Positions 43,329-53,740 of a stretch of 64,000 bases of DNA are shown in pieces. How positions within the stretch are numbered: the first letter of the stretch is position 1; every line of letters starts with the position of its first letter. This stretch comes from Rhizobium herbae. GTDB lineage: Bacteria > Pseudomonadota > Alphaproteobacteria > Rhizobiales > Rhizobiaceae. Position numbers and translations under genes: made by a program. The notes beneath the pieces were generated by a model. It made no database searches and was not told the origin of the DNA. It saw only the letters and a program-made list of their open reading frames with translations. The DNA is taken from assembly GCF_017873135.1 (NCBI RefSeq), contig NZ_JAGGJV010000009.1:62001-126000 (forward strand). The letters run 5' to 3'.

Positions 43329-44276
43329 TCAATTGACCGAGAGCTTCTTCATCTTGCGATAGAGTGTCGCCCTGCTGATCCCCAGAGTATCGGCAGCCAG
43401 CGAGACATTGCCGCTGGCCCGCGACAGGACGCGGCGAAGGGCTGCGCGTTCGGCGTCGAGAAGATCCTCGCCCTGCCCGATCGGCGTTTCGTTCAGCAGG
43501 TCGGCGGCGGGAATACCGCTGGCGATGCGCCGGTCGTCGAGATTAAGCTTGAGACGGGCCGCGCGGGTGGCGCCAAGCACGAGATCATCGCGGTCGATGG
43601 CGATGAGCCCCGGATTGCTCTTGCTGTCGGCCGGCACCAGCAGGATGCGCGCACCGTTGAAGGCGCGGCGGAACAGATTGGCTTCGATCCGGGATGCGGC
43701 ATCGCGTACCGCTTGCGAGAGGAGCAGCATGGCCATCTCGCCGGCGTCCTCCCGACAGGTTGAAATATCGATTGCCGCGGCTATCTGGCCACGATGATCG
43801 CGGATGATTGCAGTGGCGCAGCTGAGAGCCGTGTTGCAGCTGAGAAAATGCTGGTCGCGCTGGATGACGACGGCCCGCTCGTCGGCAATCGCCGTGCCGA
43901 TGCCGTTGGTGCCAACGCTTGCCTCGCTCCAGATCGTGCCGGACCAGAGCCCCAGCCCGCGAAAGTCGTTGTCATCGCCCGAAGCGCCGCGGCGCTCGAG
44001 CGCAATACCGTTTTCATCGGTCAAAAGCAGGCAGCAGCCAGCCTTGCCAACCGTCGAGAACAGCCGGTCGAGTTCACCCTGCGCCTCCTCGATCAGATGC
44101 CCGGATTTTTCACGGGCAGCGCGGAATTCCTGCTCGGACAGCCGAAGCGGCGAGCGGGCCTCCTCGGGAGACAGGCCATGCACCGTCAGGCACCGGCGCC
44201 AGGAGGCCGCCACGGGCGAACTGGCTGCCGCCGATGTGTGATGTGCGACTGCTTGTACGTGATCTGAATGTTTCAT
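43329..44276 (-). CDS. AcoR-like GAF/Fis-type regulator without AAA+ domain
   Basis: A 315-residue regulator. The N-terminal half resembles the sensor of acetoin regulator AcoR ([36 protein letters not shown], then a GAF domain [26 protein letters not shown]...[46 protein letters not shown]). The C-terminus is a Fis-type HTH ([34 protein letters not shown]). The central sigma-54-activating AAA+ domain with its GAFTGA loop is completely missing. It must therefore act as a conventional activator or repressor at sigma-70-type promoters; no -24/-12 promoter was found near the dehydrogenase. Start at 44276 fits the AcoR N-terminus. Confidence 0.85.
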   Translation of the reverse strand: MKHSDHVQAVAHHTSAAASSPVAASWRRCLTVHGLSPEEARSPLRLSEQEFRAAREKSGHLIEEAQGELDRLFSTVGKAGCCLLLTDENGIALERRGASGDDNDFRGLGLWSGTIWSEASVGTNGIGTAIADERAVVIQRDQHFLSCNTALSCATAIIRDHRGQIAAAIDISTCREDAGEMAMLLLSQAVRDAASRIEANLFRRAFNGARILLVPADSKSNPGLIAIDRDDLVLGATRAARLKLNLDDRRIASGIPAADLLNETPIGQGEDLLDAERAALRRVLSRASGNVSLAADTLGISRATLYRKMKKLSVN

Positions 44277-44478
44277 CGGCTCTCCTCCCCGAGGGCTGAC
44301 GCGCATCGCACTATACGTGTAGGCACCATAAACCGTCCAGTTGAACAAAGGTCAAAGACAAAAGGGGCGAAGGCGACTTTTGTCAGCGGCATTGGTGGCA
44401 TGGTATTGCGCCGATTTGACGATGTGATAGGGCAGACTTGTTGCTTTCATCCCCACGCTCTCCTGGTTTTCTTGCACA

Positions 44479-45663
44479 ATGCTTCGTGAATTTTCGCTTC
44501 AGAGCCTTTTCATGGGCCTGCTCACCGCCTTCGTGGGCTTTGCCAGTTCCTTTGCCGTCGTGCTGCACGGGTTGACGGGGGTCGGCGCCACGGAGGCTCA
44601 GGCGGCGTCCGGGTTGATGGCGCTGTCGATCGCGATGGGGCTTTGCGCCATCGTACTTAGCATCGCGACACGGCTGCCGGTCAGCATCGCCTGGTCGACA
44701 CCGGGCGCGGCTCTGCTGGCAAGCTCCGGCGCGGTGGAAGGCGGGTTCAACACCGCCGTCGGCGGATTTCTGATCTGCGGCGCGCTGATCATCCTTGCCG
44801 GACTGTGGAAACCGCTCGGCCGCGCCGTCGCGGCGATCCCGGCGGCTCTCGCCAATGCGATGCTTGCCGGCGTGCTGATCGGGCTCTGCTTCGCGCCGGT
44901 CAAGGCCATTGCCTTCAACCCGCTGTTCGGCCTGCCCATCGTTCTCGCCTGGGTCGTCGTCGGTAGCATCAACCGGTTGTTTGCCGTGCCCGCAGCGCTT
45001 CTCGCCTTCGTGCTGGTGCTGACCTTCGGCGTCGATATGCCTGCCGACGCCATGGCGCGGATTTCAGCGACGCTCGTCCCGCATGTCGAATGGGTCACTC
45101 CCGCCTTTACCATCGCCGGCCTCGTCAGCATCGCCCTGCCGCTGTTCATCGTCACCATGGCCTCGCAGAATATCCCGGGTATTGCCGTCTTGAAGGTCAA
45201 CGGTTACGAGCCGCAACCCGGTCCGCTCTTTGCCACCACGGGAGTGTTTTCGATTCTGAGCGCGCCCTTCGGCGGTCATGCGGTCAATCTTGCAGCGATT
45301 ACGGCCGCCATGTGCGCCGGCGAGGATGCGCACCGCGATCCGGCCCGACGCTACTGGTCGGCAATCGTCGCCGGTGTCGGCTACGTTGTCTTCGGCCTGA
45401 TGGCCGCGACCGTGACAGCTTTCGTCAGCCTCGCCCCGCCGATCCTCATTCAAGCCGTCGCCGGCCTTGCACTGATCGGCGCCTTCGCGGGCTCCGCCAT
45501 GGCGGCTTTCAAGGAGCAGGATAGCCGGGAAGCTGCCGCGGTGACCTTTCTGGTAACGGCCTCCGGCGTCAGCTTCGCTGGAATTTCGGGCGCATTCTGG
45601 GGATTGCTGGCCGGCGGTCTCATGCTCGCACTTGCCCGGTTCACCCGGTCCCGTGGACGCTGA
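44479..45663 (+). CDS. benE: Benzoate/H+ symporter-like transporter, BenE family
   Basis: A 394-residue inner-membrane protein with about 11-12 hydrophobic helices. The family features are GLLTAFVGFASSFAVVLHGLTGVGATEAQAASGLMALSIAMG, LPVSIAWSTPGAALLASSG and, in the second half, VTMASQNIPGIAVLKVNGYEPQPGPLFATTGVFSILSAPFGGHAVNLAAITAAMC. BenE members import benzoate with protons, but no benzoate-degrading genes are present here, so another weak aromatic acid is equally likely. It is convergent with the first MHYT-GGDEF-EAL gene. Confidence 0.9.
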   Translation: MLREFSLQSLFMGLLTAFVGFASSFAVVLHGLTGVGATEAQAASGLMALSIAMGLCAIVLSIATRLPVSIAWSTPGAALLASSGAVEGGFNTAVGGFLICGALIILAGLWKPLGRAVAAIPAALANAMLAGVLIGLCFAPVKAIAFNPLFGLPIVLAWVVVGSINRLFAVPAALLAFVLVLTFGVDMPADAMARISATLVPHVEWVTPAFTIAGLVSIALPLFIVTMASQNIPGIAVLKVNGYEPQPGPLFATTGVFSILSAPFGGHAVNLAAITAAMCAGEDAHRDPARRYWSAIVAGVGYVVFGLMAATVTAFVSLAPPILIQAVAGLALIGAFAGSAMAAFKEQDSREAAAVTFLVTASGVSFAGISGAFWGLLAGGLMLALARFTRSRGR

Positions 45664-45672
45664 AAGACACCA

Positions 45673-47766
45673 TCATCCGACGGCGGCGCGCATGGGAACA
45701 ATTTCCACCTCGTCGCTGTCAGCCTGGCTGCCGTCTCGATCTCCAGCCTGCGCGTTGACCACATGGCTGATCTCGCTCAATGGCATCGGCCTGCCGAACA
45801 GGTAGCCCTGCACCTGCGGGCAGCCCTCCTTCAGCAGGAAGGCCATATGCTCTTCGCGTTCCACGCCTTCGGCCAGAACCGGAATGCCAAGACTATCGGC
45901 CAGGATGATAGTCGACCGGACGATCGCCGCTGACTGGCGATTGGTCGTCACGCCGTTGATGAAGGCACGGTCGATCTTGATCTTGTCGAACGGGAAATTC
46001 TGCAAGGTCGTCAGAGACGAATAGCCGGTGCCGTAGTCGTCCATGGCGATCCTGACACCCAGCTGCTTCAGCTGCCGGATGACACGCAGGGCGTTCTGCT
46101 GATCGGCGATGATGCCGGATTCGGTGATTTCCAGTTCCAGCCGCGATGGCTGGAGGCCCGTTTCCTGAAGAATCTCATGCACCCGCGCCGCAAGGTTGAC
46201 ATTGGCAAGCTGGCCCGGCGCGACATTGACGGCGATCTTGAATGGATTCCTCCAGCACGCCGCCTGCTGACAGGCTGTGCGCAGAACCCAGTCTCCCAAT
46301 TCGTGAATGAAGCCGTTCTTGTCGGCGATCGGAATGAACTCGGCAGGCGACACCATGCCCCGAACGGGATGATGCCAGCGCAGCAGAACCTCGAAGCCGA
46401 TGACGTCACGGGTCAGAGAATTGTTTTGGTACTGGTAGTAGAGTTCGAATTCATTGCGCTGGATGCCCTGGCGCATATCCATGGCGAGAGCGCTCCGGTC
46501 GCGCGCCGCATCGTCCATCGCCGGCTCATAGTGCCGCACGGCATTCGAGCCGACAGCCTTGGCGCGATACATGGCAAGGTCCGCTTGCGCCAGAAGCTCC
46601 TCCGGCATGCGCGCATCATCGGGGTAGAGAGAAATGCCGACGCTGGTGCCGACCAGCAGGTTTTTCCCCTCCCATTCGATAGGCCCGACAATCGCGGCAA
46701 TCAGCCGCGACGCGAAAGCCGATGCTTCGTTGCCAATGGATAGATTGCTGGTCAGCGCAACGAATTCATCACCGCCCATGCGAGCAAGGAACTCCCCCTC
46801 GCCCAACACCTTTGACATGCGCTCGGCGACACCGCGCAGAACGGCATCACCCGCCGCATGGCCGTGAACGTCGTTGACATCCTTGAACCGATCGAGATCG
46901 AAGGACAGGACGGCGATCCCGCCAGCATCGTCCTTCTGGCCGCGAATGACCGCCTGAAGGTGCTCTCCGAGAGCGACGCGGTTCGGCAGTCCCGTCAGCG
47001 GATCATGCAGCGACAGATGACGGAACCGTTCGGCTGCCCCCCGCGTGGAATGAAGATCGATGGCGTAGATCGATGCCCCAAGCACCAGCATCATCCCGAC
47101 AATGGCAACCACAACGGTCAGCAGGCTATCGGGGATCACATCGGCCGAGGGAACAATAAGCGGATCCGGGATGATCGTCATCGCGCTCATGCCTGTGAAA
47201 TGCATCGTGGTGATCGCCAGGATCAGGGCGAGGATGCCGCCATACTGGCAAAACCGCGTGACCGGTCGCGCGATCCGGCTCATGGCGACGGCGCCGAAGC
47301 CGACGCCCAGAAACACGGACGCCGCGTAGTAGTCGGGATCCCATTCGAGCCGGCCCGCAATCTCGTAACCGGCCATGCCCATATAGTGCATGATGGCAAT
47401 GCCGGCCCCGACAACGCCGCCGCCGAGATCGATCGCGACGCCAGGCTTGCCTGTCGCGGTGACGAGAAATCCCAAGGTGGTGATACCAATCGCAGCAGCC
47501 AGCGACGCCATCGTCAGCGTCGGCTCGTAGGCATGCGCCAGCGGCGAGTTGAAACTCAGCATGGCGATGAAATGCGTCATCCAGATCGTCGATCCGCCGA
47601 CAACCCCGGTCATGACCAGCCAGCTCAGCTTCTGCATGCCAATGCTGCGCTGGACGCGAGCGTAGAGCCGGACAGTCAGGATCGACCCCAATATGCAAAC
47701 AAGAGTTGCAAATGCAAGAAAACCGTAGCTATGGTCCATGGCGATACAGGAAAGAACCTTGAGCAT
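45673..47766 (-). CDS. MHYT-GGDEF-EAL c-di-GMP signalling protein, copy 1
   Basis: A 697-residue membrane protein. MHYT sensor domain at about 1-250: seven helices with the His-containing repeats THFIAML, MHYMGM and MHFTGM, proposed to bind copper or sense gases. Then GGDEF (about 265-430, intact active loop ARMGGDEFVAL) and EAL (about 440-690; signature GFEVLLRW, with DDYGTGYSSL and LAEGVE). Both enzymatic motifs look functional, so either synthesis or breakdown of c-di-GMP could dominate. It is about three-quarters identical in protein to the gene at 48056-50146. Start at 47766 (MLKVLSCIAMDHSYG) is chosen to match that paralogue; an extra 14 codons are open upstream. Confidence 0.93.
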   Translation of the reverse strand: MLKVLSCIAMDHSYGFLAFATLVCILGSILTVRLYARVQRSIGMQKLSWLVMTGVVGGSTIWMTHFIAMLSFNSPLAHAYEPTLTMASLAAAIGITTLGFLVTATGKPGVAIDLGGGVVGAGIAIMHYMGMAGYEIAGRLEWDPDYYAASVFLGVGFGAVAMSRIARPVTRFCQYGGILALILAITTMHFTGMSAMTIIPDPLIVPSADVIPDSLLTVVVAIVGMMLVLGASIYAIDLHSTRGAAERFRHLSLHDPLTGLPNRVALGEHLQAVIRGQKDDAGGIAVLSFDLDRFKDVNDVHGHAAGDAVLRGVAERMSKVLGEGEFLARMGGDEFVALTSNLSIGNEASAFASRLIAAIVGPIEWEGKNLLVGTSVGISLYPDDARMPEELLAQADLAMYRAKAVGSNAVRHYEPAMDDAARDRSALAMDMRQGIQRNEFELYYQYQNNSLTRDVIGFEVLLRWHHPVRGMVSPAEFIPIADKNGFIHELGDWVLRTACQQAACWRNPFKIAVNVAPGQLANVNLAARVHEILQETGLQPSRLELEITESGIIADQQNALRVIRQLKQLGVRIAMDDYGTGYSSLTTLQNFPFDKIKIDRAFINGVTTNRQSAAIVRSTIILADSLGIPVLAEGVEREEHMAFLLKEGCPQVQGYLFGRPMPLSEISHVVNAQAGDRDGSQADSDEVEIVPMRAAVG

Positions 47767-48055
47767 AGACAATACCCGCGTTGATACGCTCGGCATCGTT
47801 TCACACAACCACTAATAATCATTAAAGGCGGTTGCGTCACTTTTTTTGGCGGAAGCCGGCCGGAAGTACCAGCCCCGTTTCCAGCGGCATACCCGGAAAA
47901 CAGCGCTTTTTCGCGTGTGATGCGTGACGCGGGCCGAAGGAACATACACCCAAAAAGTGTATCGATGCGATACATCGCACGCCCCGCCCGTGGCCAGGCG
48001 GCCGCGTCATGGTCGCCTCAGACCACTTTCGGCCCAGGAGAACCGAAACGATGGA

Positions 48056-50146
48056 TCAGGCGGCGGCACTTTCCTCGCGTGCGTCGTGCTCGGTTGTTTT
48101 TTCGGATTTGCCGGCACCCTTTGCGACGGCATTGACCACATGTTCGATTTCGCTGCGTGGCATCGGCCTTCCGAACAGAAATCCCTGCACCTGCAGGCAG
48201 CCTTCGTTGCGCAGGAAGTCCATGTGTTCCTCGTTCTCTACCCCTTCGGCAAGCACGGGAATATCGAGGCTCTGGGCAAGGATGATGGTCGAGCGCACGA
48301 TCGCCGCCGACTGGCGGTTGCTGGTGACGCCGTCGATAAAGGCCCGGTCGATCTTGATCTTGTCGAACGGGAAATTCTGCAAGGTCGAGAGAGACGAATA
48401 GCCCGTGCCGTAGTCGTCCATGGCGATGTTGACGCCGAGTTGCTTCAATTGCCGGATGATATGCAGTGCGTGCTGCTGGTCGGCGATGATACCGGATTCC
48501 GTGATTTCCAGTTCGAGGCGGGCGGCGTCGAGACCGGTTTCGACGAGGATTTCACGCACGCGGCTCGGAAAGTTCGTGTCGGCAAGCTGGGCCGGCGCCA
48601 CATTGACCGCGATCTTGATCGGGTTTTCCCAGGACGCGGCCTGCCGGCAGGCGGTCAAAAGAACCCAGTCCCCCAGTTCATGGATGAAGCCGTTCTTCTC
48701 GGCAATCGGAATGAACTCCATCGGCGGCACCATGCCGCGCACCGGATGATGCCAGCGGAGCAGGACCTCGAAACCGATGACGTCGCGCGTCAGCGAACTG
48801 TTCTGGTACTGGTAGTAGAGTTCGAATTCGTTGCGGTCGATGCCCCGACGCATATCCATGGCAAGGATGCTGCGATCACGGGCGGCGTCATCCATGGACG
48901 GCTCATAGAGCCGGATGGAATTGGAGCCGGCCGCCTTGGCCCGGTACATGGCCAGGTCCGCCTGGGCCAGAAGCTCCTCGGGCGCACGCGCATCGACTGG
49001 AAAGAGTGAAATGCCGACGCTGGTGCCGACCAGAAAGGTCGTGCCCTGCCATTCGACCGGCTTGCCGATCTCCGCGATCAGGCGCGACGCAAAAGTCTTT
49101 GCCTCGCTCTTCAGGAAGAAATTGGAGGTGAGCGCGACGAATTCATCACCACCGATCCGGGCAATGAACTCCCCCTCGCCCAGAACCTTGGACATCCGCT
49201 CGGCGATCGTACGCAGGACCGCGTCACCCGCCGCATGCCCATGCACATCGTTGACGTCCTTGAAGCGGTCGAGGTCGAAGGAGAGTACGGCGACACGCGC
49301 AGTATCGTCCTTCTGGTGCCGAATGATTTCATCGAGATGCTCGCCGAAGGCGACGCGGTTCGGCAAGCCGGTCAACGGATCATGGAGCGACAAATGGCGG
49401 AACCGCTCGGCGGCCCCTTGCGTCGAATGGAGGTCGATAATGTAGGTCGATGCGCCAAGACCCAGCATCACGCAAGTCAGCGCCATGACCATGATGATCA
49501 GCAGGCTGTCGGGAATAAGGGCCGCGGACGGTTCGATCATCGGATCGGGAATGATGGTCACGGCAGTCATGCCGGTGAAATGCATGCTGACGATCGCCAG
49601 GATCAGTGCGACGACGCCGCCATATTTGCAGAAGCGCGTTACCGGGCGGGCAATCCGGCTCGTGGCGAGGGCGCCGAAGCTCATACCCAGGACGATCGAG
49701 GCTGCATAATAGCCAAAGTCCCATTCCATACGGCCAGCGATCTGATAGGCCGCCATGCCCATATAATGCATGATGGCAATACCCGCGCCGACGATGGCGC
49801 CGCCGAGTTCGATGGTCGGGCCGGTCTTGCGCATGGCGGTAATGAAGAAGCCGAACGTCGTGACGCCGATCGCCACCCCGAGCGACATCATTGTCAGGAT
49901 CGGCTCATAGGCGTGTTCGAGAGAAGGCCTGAAGCTCAGCATGGCGATGAAATGCGTTGTCCAGATGGTAGAACCGCCGATGACCCCGCTCATGAACAGC
50001 CAGTTCAGCTTCTGCACACCGACGGTGCGCCTGACACGCGCATAGAGCCGCATGGTCAGAACCGAACCGAGGATACAGACGAACGTTGCAACGGCCAACA
50101 GACCATAGTTATGGTCTGTTGCGATGCAGGAAAGAATCTTGAGCAT
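48056..50146 (-). CDS. MHYT-GGDEF-EAL c-di-GMP signalling protein, copy 2
   Basis: A 696-residue paralogue of the preceding gene, with the same MHYT, GGDEF (ARIGGDEFVAL) and EAL (GFEVLLRW) domains and no length change. Most differences lie in the N-terminal membrane domain, the mid-GGDEF segment and the C-terminal tail (DAREESAAA against a different tail in copy 1). The two genes are tandem on the minus strand with 289 bases between, in which nothing else was found. Tandem duplication followed by divergence of the sensor part suggests two sensitivities to the same signal. It is the first of three c-di-GMP genes before rplY on this side. Confidence 0.93.
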   Translation of the reverse strand: MLKILSCIATDHNYGLLAVATFVCILGSVLTMRLYARVRRTVGVQKLNWLFMSGVIGGSTIWTTHFIAMLSFRPSLEHAYEPILTMMSLGVAIGVTTFGFFITAMRKTGPTIELGGAIVGAGIAIMHYMGMAAYQIAGRMEWDFGYYAASIVLGMSFGALATSRIARPVTRFCKYGGVVALILAIVSMHFTGMTAVTIIPDPMIEPSAALIPDSLLIIMVMALTCVMLGLGASTYIIDLHSTQGAAERFRHLSLHDPLTGLPNRVAFGEHLDEIIRHQKDDTARVAVLSFDLDRFKDVNDVHGHAAGDAVLRTIAERMSKVLGEGEFIARIGGDEFVALTSNFFLKSEAKTFASRLIAEIGKPVEWQGTTFLVGTSVGISLFPVDARAPEELLAQADLAMYRAKAAGSNSIRLYEPSMDDAARDRSILAMDMRRGIDRNEFELYYQYQNSSLTRDVIGFEVLLRWHHPVRGMVPPMEFIPIAEKNGFIHELGDWVLLTACRQAASWENPIKIAVNVAPAQLADTNFPSRVREILVETGLDAARLELEITESGIIADQQHALHIIRQLKQLGVNIAMDDYGTGYSSLSTLQNFPFDKIKIDRAFIDGVTSNRQSAAIVRSTIILAQSLDIPVLAEGVENEEHMDFLRNEGCLQVQGFLFGRPMPRSEIEHVVNAVAKGAGKSEKTTEHDAREESAAA

Positions 50147-50487
50147 GGGGCACCTGTTTTAACCGTGCGCGCAATGTGCCATGCAACGACTAAGAGAGAT
50201 TAACGTGATCCGGACTTGATCATTTGACGGTTATCAATCCCTGAAGGAAGTCTCGCATAACGTGCAACTCAGGTTGCGTCGCCACTTTCGAGCGGGTTTT
50301 CCGGCAAAACCGGGTTTCGTCGACAAAACCGGGCTTTGCTTGCAATTCGGAGCGTTCTCGGTTATGGACGCGCGTCCGCGCAGACACCCTTGGAGGCAAA
50401 CGCGGATGAGGCGGTCAAACGTCTCGGTTCATCCTGTCTTGCTAGATAAGCGGATGAGCTCTCCAAAAACACCAGAAAGGTACGACC
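50147..50487. other. Divergent promoter region of MHYT gene and rplY
   Basis: A 341-bp region between divergent starts. It contains a tandem CAAAACCGGG(T/C)TT repeat at about 50304-50337. The last 100 bases probably form the rplY leader, with AAAGG as the ribosome site. No further gene is supported. Confidence 0.45.
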
Positions 50488-51093
50488 ATGAGCCACGCAT
50501 CCTATGAGCTCAAGGCCGAAACGCGCGAACGGGTTGGTAAGGGGTCCTCCCGTGAACTTCGCCGCAACGGTCTTATTCCTGCTGTCATCTACGGTGACAA
50601 GCAGACACCGATTTCCATCGCCCTCTCCACGAAGGAAGTCACCCAGAAGATTCACGCCGGTGGTTTCATGACCACGATCGCCACGATCGACGTTGGCGGC
50701 GAGAAGATCCGCGTCCTGCCGAAGGACTACCAGCTGGATCCGGTCCGTGACTTCACCATGCATGTCGACTTCCTTCGCGTTTCGAAGGACAGCGTCGTCA
50801 CCGTGGAAATCCCGGTTCACTTCGTCAATGAAGAAAAGTCTCCGGGCCTCAAGATCGGTGGCGTTCTGAACATCGTTCGCCACGAAGTCGAACTGGTCGT
50901 TCCGGCCGACGACATTCCGGAATTCCTGACGGCCGACCTGTCGGGCCTCAAGATCGGCGACGGCATCCACATCTCGAACATCAAGCTGCCGAAGAACGCA
51001 ACGCCGGTTATCGCCGACCGCGACTTCACGATCGCTACCATCGCGCAGCCGGCTGGCGGCACGACGGAAGAAGAAGAAACAGCATCCGAATAA
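50488..51093 (+). CDS. rplY: 50S ribosomal protein L25 (Ctc form)
   Basis: A 201-residue L25 of the long Ctc type: the 5S-rRNA-binding N-domain ([36 protein letters not shown]) plus the C-terminal TL5 domain ([31 protein letters not shown]) and an acidic Glu-rich tail. Binds 5S rRNA in the central protuberance. In Rhizobiales rplY is normally next to pth; here four kilobases with three signalling-related genes lie between. A strong terminator follows. Confidence 0.96.
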   Translation: MSHASYELKAETRERVGKGSSRELRRNGLIPAVIYGDKQTPISIALSTKEVTQKIHAGGFMTTIATIDVGGEKIRVLPKDYQLDPVRDFTMHVDFLRVSKDSVVTVEIPVHFVNEEKSPGLKIGGVLNIVRHEVELVVPADDIPEFLTADLSGLKIGDGIHISNIKLPKNATPVIADRDFTIATIAQPAGGTTEEEETASE

Positions 51094-51119
51094 TCGAAGC
51101 CTGTCGGCTTTGATTGTCA

Positions 51120-51154
51120 GCCCGCCGCACCTCAGGTGCGGCGGGCTTTTCTTT
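51120..51154 (+). terminator. Intrinsic terminator of rplY
   Basis: GCCCGCCGCACC, a TCA loop, GGTGCGGCGGGC and TTTTCTTT: a 12-bp GC stem 26 bases after the stop codon. Confidence 0.9.
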
Positions 51155-51327
51155 GTACGCCGTTCGCCCCGGCGAATTTAAAAACCTGCCTTCGCAACCG
51201 CAGCGACACGTTTTCATCCATGGGTTTCAGCAACATTTAAGATTTTCATGATGTGTTGTTGTCGGGGGATTATCCGGCTTCAGTGTACGAGAATCCTAAT
51301 GGGACGTGAGATTGGTAGAACGACCGG

Positions 51328-53718
51328 GTGCATCCGATGATGCATTCTGTCGAAAATCGCTTTATTGCGATCGTTTGTGGGGCGATGCTGATCTTCGTCG
51401 CCCCTCTCATCGTGTTGTTTCTGACCCTGTCGTCAGAACGTGTCGCCCGTGAAAGTCTGCAGAACACGCAGGTTCTCATGGAAGCCGGTGCGCAGGCGCT
51501 TGGAAAGCCGCTCTGGGACTTCGATACGGACAGTATCGAGCAGATCGCGAAATCGCTGATCGGCGATGTCGCCATCATGTCCGTTCACGTCAAGGACAGT
51601 TCCAATTCGATCTCCGTGCAACTTCCTGCCGGCCCGGTGGATGCCACCCTGCCGCATACGGTTCTCGCAAAAGAAATTTTCTACAACTCCCAGGACGGGC
51701 AGAAATCCGTCGGCACCGTCGAAATTTGGGTCTCCGCCCCCGGCCTTCTGTCGCGTTTCAGCAAGGATGAACTGAGCGTCTTCGTTATCCTCGTCGTTGC
51801 CGTCGGCATCGTCTTTGCCTCAGCCATCATCGGCAACCGCATCACAGTCATCCGGCCGCTGATGCGTCTGACAGCCGCGATAGAAGCAACGCGCCGGCTC
51901 GGCTCCCGTCACCACGTCGATTGGACTTCGGACGACGAAATGGGCACCCTGGCCCATAATTTCAACGAGATGCAGAGTAAACTGGAACGCGAGGAGACCG
52001 AGCTGAAGCTGGCCCACAGCCGCGCCACCGACATCTACAATCTCACCCCCTCCATGCTGTTCTCGCTCGATCCGGCCAACTGCATCACCGCCGTCAGCGA
52101 CTACTGGCTGATGGCGACCGGTTATGCCCGCGATGCGGTGATCGGGCGTACCTTCACCGATTTCGTCGATGAACACTGGCACGAAACCTACCGGGCACGA
52201 CGCAGCAATGTGAACCCCACACATGCCAATATCTGCGAAGTCACTGTGCCGTTCATCAAGGCGAATGGCGAAACGATGACAGTGCTGATCCTGGAGATGA
52301 AAAGCGCCACCAGCGACGAGCGCGGCGGTCTCTCCCTTTCCGTCATGACCGACGTTACGGAGCTGAAGCAAGCCGAAAGCCGCAACCACGCACAGGCGAT
52401 CACCGATCACCTGACAGGTCTCCTGAACCGCCAGGGATTTGAAGCATCGCTTGATGACGCCATCCGCAATGCCGACGAAAACGCGATGCAACTGGCCTGC
52501 ATCTTCATCGATCTCGACCGGTTCAAATGGATCAACGACAATTTCGGCCACGCCGCCGGCGACGAGGTCCTGCGCCAGGTCGTTGCCCGCATCCGCACGA
52601 CGCTGCGCCCGGACGATACGATGTCGCGGCTTGGCGGGGACGAATTCGCCATCCTGGTCAATGCCGCGGAAGTCGAAGCGCTGGCAAGCGAGATTGGCGA
52701 CCGCATCTGTGCCAGCCTTAGCCAACCGATCCTGATAGAAGGCGCGGAGCTTTCGGTAAGCGCCAGCATCGGCATCGCGCTGTATCCCGTTCATGCGACG
52801 AATGCCGCCGAGCTGCTGTTGAAGTCCGACATGGCGATGTACGCGCGCAAGCGTGACGGCAAGAACGGCATGCTCGTCTTCGACGCCAGCATGCTTGACA
52901 CCGCCCGCGAGCGCCATGAGATGGAACAGAACATCGAGGCAGGTCTCAAGGAAGACTGGTTCGAAGCCTATCTGCAGCCGATCGTCAGCCTTGCCGATGG
53001 CCGCATTGCCGGCTTCGAGGCGCTGATGCGCCTGAACCATCCGGAAAAGGGCATCCTGCCGCCGGCCAAGATCATTGGCATAGCCGAGGAAACCGGCACG
53101 ATCGCCCGTATCGGCGAGCGCGTGCTGGAAAAGGCCATCGGCCATCTCGCCCGCCTGACACGGCTCGAAGGTACGGAGACCACCTATCTCGCCGTCAACT
53201 TCTCGCCGCTGCAATTCGAGGAGACGCTGCCGCACAAGCTCGCGGCACTGCTGCTCAAACACCACATCTCCCCTGCCCGCATCGTCATCGAGATCACCGA
53301 GGCCGTGCTGATGCTCGACAATCCGGATGTTCATGCCGTGCTGAAGCAACTCAGCGAATTCGGCTGCCGCATCGCACTCGACGATTTCGGAACGGGCTAT
53401 TCCTCGCTCAGCTATCTCAACCGCTTCCCCGTCGATATCGTCAAGGTCGATCAGTCCTTCACCCGCTCGCTGACCACGGGAACGGCCGACATCCGCCGCA
53501 AGAGCCGCATGCTGATCAAGGGCATCCGGACGATCTCCCACCAGATGGGTTGCACCGTCGTCGCCGAAGGCATCGAGACGAAGGAACAGTGGGAACTGTT
53601 GCGCAAGCTGGGTCTCGATTTCGGCCAGGGCTACCTTTTCAGCAGGCCAATGCCGATCGAAAATATGCTACTAATGTTGGAAATGGAGTCAGAGGCGAAG
53701 GCCACACACCTCGCATGA
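51328..53718 (+). CDS. Membrane PAS-GGDEF-EAL c-di-GMP protein
   Basis: A 796-residue sensor enzyme. Two transmembrane helices (about 12-32 and 148-170) enclose a periplasmic domain of about 115 residues. HAMP, a coiled region and a PAS domain (about 235-360, ATDIYNLTPSMLFSLDPANCITAVSDYWLMATGYARD) follow. GGDEF is intact (SRLGGDEFAILV, with an I-site-like RxxD upstream). EAL is intact with the canonical EAL (GFEALMRLNH, DDFGTGYSSLSY, VAEGIETKEQW). The start may be GTG 51328 or ATG 51337/51340. It is followed 22 bases later by a periplasmic binding protein gene; the binding proteins are candidate ligands for its periplasmic domain. Confidence 0.93.
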   Translation: MHPMMHSVENRFIAIVCGAMLIFVAPLIVLFLTLSSERVARESLQNTQVLMEAGAQALGKPLWDFDTDSIEQIAKSLIGDVAIMSVHVKDSSNSISVQLPAGPVDATLPHTVLAKEIFYNSQDGQKSVGTVEIWVSAPGLLSRFSKDELSVFVILVVAVGIVFASAIIGNRITVIRPLMRLTAAIEATRRLGSRHHVDWTSDDEMGTLAHNFNEMQSKLEREETELKLAHSRATDIYNLTPSMLFSLDPANCITAVSDYWLMATGYARDAVIGRTFTDFVDEHWHETYRARRSNVNPTHANICEVTVPFIKANGETMTVLILEMKSATSDERGGLSLSVMTDVTELKQAESRNHAQAITDHLTGLLNRQGFEASLDDAIRNADENAMQLACIFIDLDRFKWINDNFGHAAGDEVLRQVVARIRTTLRPDDTMSRLGGDEFAILVNAAEVEALASEIGDRICASLSQPILIEGAELSVSASIGIALYPVHATNAAELLLKSDMAMYARKRDGKNGMLVFDASMLDTARERHEMEQNIEAGLKEDWFEAYLQPIVSLADGRIAGFEALMRLNHPEKGILPPAKIIGIAEETGTIARIGERVLEKAIGHLARLTRLEGTETTYLAVNFSPLQFEETLPHKLAALLLKHHISPARIVIEITEAVLMLDNPDVHAVLKQLSEFGCRIALDDFGTGYSSLSYLNRFPVDIVKVDQSFTRSLTTGTADIRRKSRMLIKGIRTISHQMGCTVVAEGIETKEQWELLRKLGLDFGQGYLFSRPMPIENMLLMLEMESEAKATHLA

Positions 53719-53740
53719 CAAAACCGGGAGGAGAACGGGT

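Noticed and set aside
47767-48055. Small gene between the two MHYT-GGDEF-EAL copies
   Set aside because: No frame with a ribosome site or protein-like composition; treated as promoter region of copy 1.
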